Source: JBEKYH01 sp049511115 (GTDB lineage: Bacteria; Planctomycetota; Phycisphaerae; Tepidisphaerales; Tepidisphaeraceae). From it: a DNA stretch of 7,641 nt. How positions within the stretch are numbered: position 1 is the first letter of the stretch; each line of letters begins with the position of its first letter. The stretch spans positions 1 to 7,641 of the forward strand of contig JBEKYH010000240.1 in the NCBI GenBank assembly GCA_049511115.1, given 5' to 3'. Position numbers and translations under genes: made by a program. The notes beneath the pieces are model-generated. The model had not been told where the DNA came from. It saw nothing but the letters and a program-made list of their open reading frames with translations, and did no database searches. Positions 1 to 5,607 of the stretch are shown here, piece by piece.

Positions 1-272
1 GGTTCCGCGACCTGGGGAATAACACCGGCCACCTGTGGGGCCACGTGCAGGTGATCAAGCCGCCCAAACTGCTGGAACTGGTCGGGCCGACCATGATGTC
101 CTACCCGGCCATCTCGCACATCCAGTACCGCCTTACGGAGCAGGCCGGAGGAACATTGCTGAAGTTCACGCATCAGGCGATCGGGCTGATCCCGCTGGAC
201 CTGGAGATGAACGTGACTAAGGGGTGGGGGGAAATGCTGGAGCAGATTCGCGCCGCGGCGGAGAAGAAGTGA
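1..272 (+). CDS. SRPBCC / AHSA1-like domain protein, C-terminal part (5' end outside window)
   Basis: The reading frame is open from base 3 to the TGA at 270-272, giving about 89 residues with no need for an internal start, so the gene begins upstream of the window. The visible part has the C-terminal half of a START/SRPBCC fold: strands with WGHVQVIKPPKLLEL and IQYRLTEQAGGTLLKFTHQA, followed by an amphipathic terminal helix (GWGEMLEQIRAAAEKK). That strand-strand-helix pattern, with a 'GW..ML..I' helix, is typical of the AHSA1 (Hsp90 ATPase activator homologue 1-like) branch. Such proteins bind hydrophobic ligands in a cavity; the ligand here cannot be read. It lies 51 bp before the first DUF899 gene on the same strand and probably shares its operon. 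Bacterial AHSA1-like genes often sit beside an ArsR-type regulator, which would be outside the window. Family fairly sure, function unknown. Confidence 0.75.
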   Translation, partial: FRDLGNNTGHLWGHVQVIKPPKLLELVGPTMMSYPAISHIQYRLTEQAGGTLLKFTHQAIGLIPLDLEMNVTKGWGEMLEQIRAAAEKK

Positions 273-323
273 GGAGAGGATCGCTTCAGCCACACGACTC
301 AAACCACAAACTGGAGAAACACA

Positions 324-1091
324 ATGAATAAGCATAAGACCGGAACACGTGAAGCGTGGCTTGTCGCCCGGCTGGAATTACTCAAGGCCGAAAAGGAGCT
401 GACCCGCCGCAGCGACGAGGTCGCGCGGCAGCGGCAGGAGTTGCCGTGGGTACAAATCGACAAGTCGTATCAATTCGAGACCGACGACGGGAGCGCCTCG
501 CTGGCGGACCTCTTCAAAGGGCGGTCGCAGCTCCTTGTCTATCACTTCATGTTCGGACCCGATTACACGGCGGGGTGTCCGTCGTGCTCGTCGATTGCGG
601 ACGGGTTTAACGGGATCACCGCGCACCTGGCCAACCATGACGTGACGCTCTGGGCCGTGTCGCGAGGACCGCTGGCGAAATTGCAGGCGTATAAGCGGCA
701 GAAGGGCTGGACCTTTCCCTGGGCGTCTTCACTCGGCAGCGATTTTAATTTCGATTTCCACGTCTCGTTTACCGCGGAGCAAGTGCGCGATGGAGCCGAC
801 TATAATTTCCGCCGCGACGATCCCGTGATGAACATGGCGAGGGCAAAAACGCCGGCCTCCGCTCCCGCTAACAACGCGGTTACGACCGGAACCGATGTGG
901 GAACGTATTCGCGCGAGCGGGAGGGCATGAGCGCGTTCGCGCTCGAGGAGGGCGTCGTTTACCACACGTATTCCACCTATGCGCGCGGAGTGGAGGCCAT
1001 CTGGGGCAAATACTCATGGCTCGACCGCGCACCCAAGGGACGCAGCAAGCCGGTCGCGGCGGCGCCCCAACGAGTACAGGTCGGCATCTGA
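324..1091 (+). CDS. DUF899 family thioredoxin-like protein (long subtype)
   Basis: The 255-residue protein matches the DUF899 family, predicted thioredoxin-fold dithiol oxidoreductases of unknown substrate. It has an N-terminal helical part (about 9-40) ending in RQELPWV, then the start of the fold (KSYQFETDDG, LADLFKGRSQLLVYHFMF, 47-77) and a C85-P-S-C88 motif where thioredoxins carry the active-site CxxC. The family hallmark GWTFPWASS with DFNFDFHVSF follows, and the C-terminus has VVYHTYSTYARG and LDRAPKGR. The insert between them (DYNFRRDDP onward) marks the longer subtype. No signal peptide or membrane helix is seen, so it is probably cytoplasmic. The ATG at 324 is preceded by GGAG at 313-316, 7 bases away, which supports this start. 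The gene lies between the SRPBCC and VOC genes in the same direction. The family is confident; redox activity is inferred from the CxxC. Confidence 0.88.
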   Translation: MNKHKTGTREAWLVARLELLKAEKELTRRSDEVARQRQELPWVQIDKSYQFETDDGSASLADLFKGRSQLLVYHFMFGPDYTAGCPSCSSIADGFNGITAHLANHDVTLWAVSRGPLAKLQAYKRQKGWTFPWASSLGSDFNFDFHVSFTAEQVRDGADYNFRRDDPVMNMARAKTPASAPANNAVTTGTDVGTYSREREGMSAFALEEGVVYHTYSTYARGVEAIWGKYSWLDRAPKGRSKPVAAAPQRVQVGI

Positions 1092-1167
1092 AAACGCCGG
1101 TTCGTGGCGCCGCACCGAAGCGAGCGTGTGAATCTTCGCCACTGCCAAAGGACAGCGAGATAATCCT

Positions 1168-1590
1168 ATGAAAACGCCCAAGGGTATCGACGTGTTATTC
1201 GTGGCCGGTTTTGGCCCGATCGTTAGCGACGCAGCCGCAAGCCGCCAGTTTTATCGCGACACATTGGGACTGCCGTTCAAGGAAGAGGCCAATGGCTATA
1301 TGCATACGGGCGAGGTGGAGGGCGTGAAGCATTTTGCCCTGTGGCCGCTGGCGCAGGCGGCGGAGTCCTGCTTTGGCGCCGATCAATGGCCTGCCAATCT
1401 ACCAGTGCCGCAGGCGTGGATTGAGTTTGATGTGAAAGATATGGAAGAAGCCACGGCGGAGCTGAAAGCGCAGGGCTACAAACTGCTGATCGCGATGCGG
1501 AAGGAACCCTGGGGCCAGATCGTCACGCGGCTGCTGGGACCGGAAGGTTTGCTGGTGGGATTAACCTATACGCCGTCGATGCGGAATTGA
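1168..1590 (+). CDS. VOC (glyoxalase / bleomycin-resistance fold) family protein
   Basis: The 140-residue protein has the two beta-alpha-beta-beta-beta halves of a vicinal oxygen chelate domain. The first half has FVAGFGPIVSD, then FYRDTLGLPF (28-37) and KHFALWPL (54-61). The second has AWIEFDVKDMEEATAELKAQGY, then GQIVTRLLGPEGLLVGLTY. His55 and the Glu of WIEFDV are plausible metal ligands, but the set is not complete enough to name an enzyme. Family members include glyoxalase I, dioxygenases and antibiotic-binding proteins, and many are uncharacterised. The start at 1168 has only a weak purine stretch (GAGA at 1157-1160), and the 76-bp gap after the DUF899 gene shows no clear promoter or terminator. 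Its position between two DUF899 genes suggests a shared detoxification or stress role, which is inference from context. Confidence 0.85.
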   Translation: MKTPKGIDVLFVAGFGPIVSDAAASRQFYRDTLGLPFKEEANGYMHTGEVEGVKHFALWPLAQAAESCFGADQWPANLPVPQAWIEFDVKDMEEATAELKAQGYKLLIAMRKEPWGQIVTRLLGPEGLLVGLTYTPSMRN

Positions 1591-1638
1591 ACCATTGCGT
1601 ATTTAAACGAACAAATAATTGAACAAGGGGCTCAAGTC

Positions 1639-2361
1639 ATGAAAACCAAGAGCGAGAGCGAAATCAAATTTCCCAAAATCGTGGACCAGACCGAATGGCA
1701 GAGGGCACGCGAGACGCTTCTGGCGAAGGAAAAGGCGGCAACGCGTGCGCGCGATGCGCTGGCCGCGGAGCGGCGGCGGCTGCCGATGGTGAGGATCGAT
1801 AAGAAATATGCCTTCGCCGGACCGAAGGGCAAAATGAGCCTGCTGGATTTATTCGAAGGCCGCCGCCAGCTTCTACTGTATCATTTTATGTTCGCCCCGC
1901 CCGTGCCGGGGTGGCCGGATGCGGGGTGCGTGGGGTGCTCGATGGTGACGGACCAGTTCGGCAACGTGGCGCATCTTCACGCCCGCGATACCTCCTTCTG
2001 CCTGGTCTCTGTGGCGCCCCTGAAGAATATTGAAAAGTTCAAGGAGCGGATGGGATGGACGTACCCGTGGTATTCTTCCGAAGGGACGGATTTCAACAGG
2101 GATTTTGGCCGTACGACTGACAAGGGCGAGAATTTCGGGCTGAGCGTCTTCGTTCACGACGACACGGCTGTCTATCGCAGCTATTTTACCGACGGGCGCG
2201 GCACTGAGGGACTGAGCAACTGCACGTTACTCGACCTGACGCCCTTCGGCCGGCAGGAGGAATGGGAAGACTCGCCGGCGGGCGGACCGCGGACCAAGCC
2301 GTTTGTCTGGTGGCGCCGGCACGATGAATACGGCAAAGAAACCGGAGGGCACAAGTCATGA
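1639..2361 (+). CDS. DUF899 family thioredoxin-like protein (short subtype)
   Basis: This 240-residue protein is a second DUF899 member, clearly related to the one at 324-1091 but of another subtype. Shared blocks are the charged N-terminal helix, RRRLPMVRIDKKYAF (45-59), LLDLFEGRRQLLLYHFMF (68-85), a C97-V-G-C100 motif in place of CPSC, and GWTYPWYSSEGTDFNRDF. It lacks the long insert of the other protein and ends in the pattern of the shorter subtype (GRQEEWEDSPAGGP, then WWRRHDEYG). It has no signal peptide, so is probably cytoplasmic. The ATG at 1639 follows AGGGG (1626-1630) by 8 bases. The 48-bp gap before it is distinctly AT-rich compared with the rest of the region. Its stop overlaps the ATG of the next gene (ATGA), so those two are probably translationally coupled. 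The active-site role of the CxxC is inferred. Confidence 0.87.
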   Translation: MKTKSESEIKFPKIVDQTEWQRARETLLAKEKAATRARDALAAERRRLPMVRIDKKYAFAGPKGKMSLLDLFEGRRQLLLYHFMFAPPVPGWPDAGCVGCSMVTDQFGNVAHLHARDTSFCLVSVAPLKNIEKFKERMGWTYPWYSSEGTDFNRDFGRTTDKGENFGLSVFVHDDTAVYRSYFTDGRGTEGLSNCTLLDLTPFGRQEEWEDSPAGGPRTKPFVWWRRHDEYGKETGGHKS

Positions 2362-2756
2362 GCAATTGCCCATTTTGCAATCTTGAGCAGGAATCCAGCT
2401 CGGCCGAGTCGAATTCAACCCAACCGAATTCAGTGTCGCCAGACGTCAGCGACCGAAAGCGACCGGGCGGCCTTCTTCGCCGCGCATGGCAGAGTGTTCA
2501 GTGGCTTTTCCCCACCGCTCTGCTGGTGCTGATGCCCAAGTGCCCCCTGTGCGTGGCGGCCTATGTGGCGTTATTCACTGGCGTGGGAATTACCGCCACA
2601 ACCGCGCGGGGAATCCAGATTTTGATGCTCGTGCTTTGCGTGACCTCGCTGGCATGGCTTGCCATTGGACTCTGGCGAAGGCGATTGAAGCGGCGCGGAT
2701 TGCCTGACTACGCCGCGCAATTGGTTACACGGAGCGCGTCCGGGGCAACGTCATAG
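2358..2756 (+). CDS. Small membrane protein with two CxxC motifs (function unknown)
   Basis: The 132-residue protein starts with C4-P-F-C7, a half zinc-ribbon or redox-type pair, followed by a Ser/Asn/Pro-rich linker (about 12-36). A first hydrophobic segment (about 47-78) contains PKCPLCVAAY (C62, C65) and GVGITATT. A second transmembrane helix (about 86-106) ends in the positive stretch RRRLKRR. The PKCP-x-C-x-AAY core resembles small uncharacterised membrane proteins seen in planctomycetes and related phyla; this is recall of a pattern, not a database result. The start ATG overlaps the previous stop by 4 bases and has GGAGG at 2344-2348, 9 bases upstream, so coupling to the DUF899 gene is likely. 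The last 49 bases overlap the end of the convergent sulfotransferase gene. It could relay thiols with the DUF899 proteins or bind a metal such as mercury or copper; neither can be decided. Confidence 0.75.
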   Translation: MSNCPFCNLEQESSSAESNSTQPNSVSPDVSDRKRPGGLLRRAWQSVQWLFPTALLVLMPKCPLCVAAYVALFTGVGITATTARGIQILMLVLCVTSLAWLAIGLWRRRLKRRGLPDYAAQLVTRSASGATS

Positions 2757-3559
2757 CCAAGCTGGCGCAGGCATGGTCCCATCATCGCCTCCACGAGCTG
2801 GAGCGATTTTTCGTCGAAATCGCGCCGCGCCGTTCCGATGCGGCTTGCATCCGGCGGTTCGAAGACCTTGCCCTTCCAGTCCATTTCCCATGCCGGCACC
2901 ACGCCGGTCTCCATCGAAGGGTCGAGCTGCCGCGGCTCAAAATCGACTCCGAGAAAATCGCAAAGGCGAGTCGCCTCCGCTTGAGGGCTGGTCACAAGGT
3001 CCTCAAACCTCACGCGGAGAATTCGCCCGGGAAACTGGCGTTCGCAGGCAAGCATCCGCGTGATCGTGGATTGCCAATTCAATGCGTGCAGCGCCAGGTG
3101 GGAATGCTTCTTCCACGGCACATTCATCAGCGAAAGCACCGCGTCGCGGCCGTCCCGGATGACCCAGATGAGGTGCGAAGCAGGGAATAGACCGAGCAAT
3201 TGCGACGCATGGCGAGAATGATCCGGCGTCTTTTCGCCGATAATTGCCTTCCCGCGCCGCTGCGCATAGAGCTTGAGGGCTTCGAGAAACAAATTCGCCC
3301 AGGTCGGCTCCACGGTCTCGAGGCGCTGCAGCAACTCGTCGCGATGCAAACCAAGATCGCGCACGCGCCGGCGGTCGAAGAAACGATCCACCATGAACTG
3401 GCGGTCGGCGGTCTGGTCCGCGCGCATATCCTGGCATACCTGGGTGAAAAAATGGGTTTCGGGGGGAACCGCGATTTTGCTGTGCCGGTCGAGAATGGCG
3501 GCCGTCAAAGTCGTGCCCGACCTTACATGTCCCACTATAAAGAACGGAGACGATGTCAT
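2708..3559 (-). CDS. Sulfotransferase family protein (PAPS-dependent)
   Basis: The 283-residue protein has the standard PAPS-binding elements of sulfotransferases. The 5'-phosphosulfate loop is FIVGHVRSGTTLT (7-19) near the N-terminus, and the 3'-phosphate site lies around VIRDGRDAVLS (133-143) with the conserved Arg and Ser. In between come VPPETHFF (31-38) and IGEKTPDHS (107-115), and later RVRFEDLVTSP (182-192), all typical of bacterial members. Such enzymes move a sulfuryl group from PAPS to a hydroxyl or amine of a carbohydrate, lipid or peptide; the acceptor here is unknown. No membrane segment is seen. The ATG at 3559 places the loop at the usual distance from the N-terminus; a weak GCGAGA lies upstream. 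It follows the anchored-protein gene by 70 bp on the same strand. With glycosyltransferases about 3 kb away, a glycan acceptor is possible but unproven. Its 3' end overlaps the opposing gene. Confidence 0.88.
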   Translation of the reverse strand: MTSSPFFIVGHVRSGTTLTAAILDRHSKIAVPPETHFFTQVCQDMRADQTADRQFMVDRFFDRRRVRDLGLHRDELLQRLETVEPTWANLFLEALKLYAQRRGKAIIGEKTPDHSRHASQLLGLFPASHLIWVIRDGRDAVLSLMNVPWKKHSHLALHALNWQSTITRMLACERQFPGRILRVRFEDLVTSPQAEATRLCDFLGVDFEPRQLDPSMETGVVPAWEMDWKGKVFEPPDASRIGTARRDFDEKSLQLVEAMMGPCLRQLGYDVAPDALRVTNCAA

Positions 3560-3629
3560 GTGGATATTCTCGCCAATACAAACGGTGGCCAGCGCACTTA
3601 TCGGACGCGGGAGGCGTCGGGCATGAGAT

Positions 3630-4439
3630 TTACTTTGCCAGCGATTTCCCCAGCTTATACGCCTCGATCTGGCGAGCTTCGAGGATGGAGCTGATCAATT
3701 GATTGGCCTGCTCGTACTCGGCTTTGGCTTTGTCCATGGCGGGGTCGCCGACGGTGCGGGCGGCCAGGAGCAGCGCGGCGCGGGCATTGTCGTGGGCGGT
3801 CTTGTCGCCGCCAATGGTGGCGTTGAAGGCGACCCAGGCTTTGGCGACCGTGGCCGCGTCGGCGGGGGCCACGGGGAGGGCAAGGACGTATTTGCCGGCC
3901 ATCGCGGGCTGGGTGATGATCGGCTTCAATTTGGCGATCTGATCATCCGTCACGGCAAGCTGTTGGGCCAATGTATTCTCATGCACGATGCGGCGCGCGA
4001 TGGTGAAGGTAGGGGGTTCCGCCAGCATTCCGTAGTTTCGCTGACGGAAAACAAGCGTGGGAGTGCCGCCGGGCGGGGGGATTTTGACGTTGACCTGCAC
4101 CATGCCGACGCGGATGTTCTGCTGGGTGGGGCCGGCGGCGAAGACGCCGTCGGGGTCGGGGGGCGGAGGCGGGGCGACAAAGCCGTTTCCGCCGCCGCGG
4201 TTGAGGGGGACACCGCCGTTGGCTTGGTACGCCAGGCGCTGGCCGGTATCGCGGATGGAGGCGATGTCGGCGGGCGAGAGGTTGACGGTGTTGGAGTCGA
4301 GAGAGCCGCGCAGATACCACCAGATGAAGCCCGCGCCCAAGGCGAGACAGATGACGACGACGCCCAGTCCCACAAGCAGGGGGACGGCGTTGGGCAGCTT
4401 GCTCGGCTTCGATGCGACGGATTGCTGAGGCGAGGTCAT
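3630..4439 (-). CDS. Membrane-anchored hypothetical protein with a C-terminal helical domain
   Basis: Not recognised as a named family. From the ATG at 4439 the protein has 269 residues: a short Ser/Pro/Lys N-terminus, one strong transmembrane helix (about 19-43, VPLLVGLGVV to GFIWWYLRG), then an outside part with a Gly/Pro-rich stretch (NRGGGNGF, then PPPPPDPDG, about 80-98). A helical domain (about 146-269) has LAVTDDQIAKLKPII (161-175) and ends in ILEARQIEAYKLG. The 'L-x-VTDDQ-xx-KL' block recalls the LTxxQ motif of Spy/CpxP-like envelope proteins, a weak similarity. The frame continues upstream to a GTG at 4508, but those 23 codons (FLRVLRAFAVK) are translated dispersed repeat, so the ATG just before the Ser/Pro-rich part is preferred; its Shine-Dalgarno is poor. 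Reading frame confident, function unknown. Confidence 0.72.
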   Translation of the reverse strand: MTSPQQSVASKPSKLPNAVPLLVGLGVVVICLALGAGFIWWYLRGSLDSNTVNLSPADIASIRDTGQRLAYQANGGVPLNRGGGNGFVAPPPPPDPDGVFAAGPTQQNIRVGMVQVNVKIPPPGGTPTLVFRQRNYGMLAEPPTFTIARRIVHENTLAQQLAVTDDQIAKLKPIITQPAMAGKYVLALPVAPADAATVAKAWVAFNATIGGDKTAHDNARAALLLAARTVGDPAMDKAKAEYEQANQLISSILEARQIEAYKLGKSLAK

Positions 4440-4462
4440 AGGATTCACACCAAGGCTCTGTT

Positions 4463-4496
4463 TTACCGCGAAGGCGCGAAGCACGCGAAGAAAATC
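4463..4496. repeat. Dispersed repeat of the 'CTTCGCG' type (tandem units)
   Basis: On the minus strand this segment reads as three imperfect 8-9 base units beginning CTTCGCG (CTTCGCGTG, CTTCGCGC, CTTCGCGGT). Translated in the neighbouring frame it gives FLRVLRAFAVK, a string known from spurious ORFs in genomes carrying this repeat. It lies just upstream of the ATG at 4439, so it would be in the 5' region of that gene's message. The tandem units are visible directly; the link to a genome-wide family is from general knowledge. Confidence 0.6.
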
Positions 4497-4510
4497 AATA
4501 CAAAACACGA

Positions 4511-4545
4511 TTCACCACAGAGGACACGGAGGACACCGAGGAAAT
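4511..4545. repeat. Dispersed repeat of the 'CACAGAGGACACGGAGG' type, left arm
   Basis: The segment is a run of A(G)GACAC(G/C)GAGG units: CACAGAGGACACGGAGG then ACACCGAGG. Similar strings are common as intergenic repeats in many environmental bacterial genomes, planctomycetes included. An inverted, diverged copy lies at 4585-4612, so the two can pair imperfectly (4519-4540 with 4589-4609) around a loop of about 48 bases that is AT-rich and has two near-identical TCCCCAAAT-like words. Confidence 0.65.
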
Positions 4546-4584
4546 TCAATATTAAAACTTAATCCCCAAATTCCCCAAATCTTG

Positions 4585-4612
4585 TCTTCTCGGCGTCCTC
4601 TGCGCCTCTAGG
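4585..4612. repeat. Inverted copy of the same dispersed repeat, right arm
   Basis: Read on the minus strand the segment gives AGAGGCGCAGAGGACGCCGAG, which lines up with AGAGGACACGGAGGACACCGAG of the left arm with one gap and a few changes. The AGGAC-x-CCGAG core differs at one position only. The arrangement suggests one palindromic intergenic element rather than two independent insertions. Confidence 0.6.
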
Positions 4613-4794
4613 TCGCTACTGCGACCGGGCGGTGAATATTCTTTATCCTGCTGACATCATTAAAAACCACTTGCTTACCCGGCGAAATGATAAACCGGGT
4701 GTAATTCTATAGTCATAGTCGCTGAATCGGCCGCGAAATTACGCGCATGTTTTGATTCGCCATGAGTCAGACCGTCCGAAGCTTCAATGAACTC

Positions 4795-5595
4795 CTACCC
4801 CGGTCCTCTTCCCGAATCGAGCGAGAGGGGGAAAACAGCCGCGGGCGTCGGCGCCGACGGCCTAGTCGCCGGCCGGGCGAGCGGACGGGTTGCCGGGGCC
4901 CGAGCCGGAGAAATCTGAGCCCATTGGGCATCACCCACGATGGCGCGAATCTGGGCCAATCGGGTATGCAGAGCCGGTTCGGCGGCCTTGGAGGCGATCG
5001 TCAGGTTATCCAGCAATTGTTGCTCATCGGCGAAAAACACGGGAAGCGAGGGGGATTTGTTAGCCGCCTTAGTAGCCAACGCGGTTAATTCAGTTTCCAT
5101 CGCATGTTTCAGTTGCGGGTCGATGGGAGGCGTAAGCGGTAAAAGCAGCGGGCGAAGGCTGATAAACTGGGACGGGGATAGGCCGTCGGGGAGTGTGCCG
5201 CGCCAATAGGCGGTTACGCGGGCGAGATTTCCGCGAAGTTTGAGCATCGTGCGCCAATCGGCGACATCGCCGGGTGCGGCGCCGATGTACGCATATTTGA
5301 AGATGAACCCGGTGGAGTTGGTCGGCTGGGCATTCAGGGACAAAGTCTGGCAGAGGATCGACCAGTAGCCGCTGACGTTGCGGCGGATGGTGCCGGGAAG
5401 GCGCGGTGCAGGGGCGGGATGAGCGGCGGCGGTTTGGTTAACAGTCATCGCGCCGGCGGCGCCCAGCGGCTCGTTCAAAGTCGGCCAATAGATGCGGAGC
5501 ATCACGGCATCGGCCGCGAAGAAGGCCAGGACGATTCCCCAAGCGACTGTCCGCGGCATGAACCCCATGATTTTGTCTGAAGAGCTTAACATCAT
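4795..5595 (-). CDS. Membrane-anchored hypothetical protein with Ala/Pro-rich tail
   Basis: Not recognised as a named family. The 266-residue product has an N-terminal transmembrane helix (about 17-36, VAWGIVLAFFAADAVML), an Ala/Pro linker (46-66), then a mostly helical domain (about 70-228) and a low-complexity tail (about 229-254) with PATRP twice. Within the domain, DGLSPSQFISLRPLLLPL (137-154) and IVGDAQWAQI (219-228) resemble LTxxQ-type motifs of Spy/CpxP-like envelope proteins; the resemblance is weak. The likely orientation is N-terminus inside and domain outside. The first ATG of the ATGATG start is preceded by AGAGG (5602-5606) at 6 bases, supporting 5595. It begins 12 bp after the pseudopilin stop, so the two are probably one operon and may act together at the envelope. 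It shares layout with the anchored protein at 3630-4439. Confidence 0.72.
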   Translation of the reverse strand: MMLSSSDKIMGFMPRTVAWGIVLAFFAADAVMLRIYWPTLNEPLGAAGAMTVNQTAAAHPAPAPRLPGTIRRNVSGYWSILCQTLSLNAQPTNSTGFIFKYAYIGAAPGDVADWRTMLKLRGNLARVTAYWRGTLPDGLSPSQFISLRPLLLPLTPPIDPQLKHAMETELTALATKAANKSPSLPVFFADEQQLLDNLTIASKAAEPALHTRLAQIRAIVGDAQWAQISPARAPATRPLARPATRPSAPTPAAVFPLSLDSGRGPG

Positions 5596-5607
5596 TAACA
5601 GCCTCTG

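Larger units (their letters stand above)
4440..4794. other. 355-bp intergenic region with dispersed repeats
   Basis: This is the longest stretch without a gene. The left half (4463-4612) is filled by three repeat units described separately. The right half (about 4623-4794) is more AT-rich than its surroundings and contains a short inverted repeat, ACCCGG at 4677-4682 with CCGGGT at 4695-4700 around a 12-base loop. That hairpin is not directly followed by a T-run on the minus strand, so it is at best a weak terminator for the gene ending at 4795. Poor -10-like strings (TATAGA and TAAAGA on the minus strand) occur without a convincing -35, so the promoter for the downstream anchored protein is unresolved. 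No tRNA or small ORF with family features was seen. Confidence 0.6.

Noticed and set aside
3003..3581. Minus-strand frame of 192 residues within the sulfotransferase region
   Set aside because: Arg/Pro-rich product in a shifted frame; the sulfotransferase frame carries the PAPS-binding motifs.
3604..3618. GACGC/GCGTC hairpin between the anchored-protein and sulfotransferase genes
   Set aside because: Stem of only 5 bp and no T-run after it on the minus strand, so it is not convincing as a terminator.
3699..4562. Long open frame on the plus strand opposite the anchored protein (about 287 residues)
   Set aside because: It is Gly/Val/Asp-rich with no family motif, runs antisense through a protein with a clear membrane helix, and ends in translated repeat (RRTRRTPRK). 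It is a GC-driven shadow.
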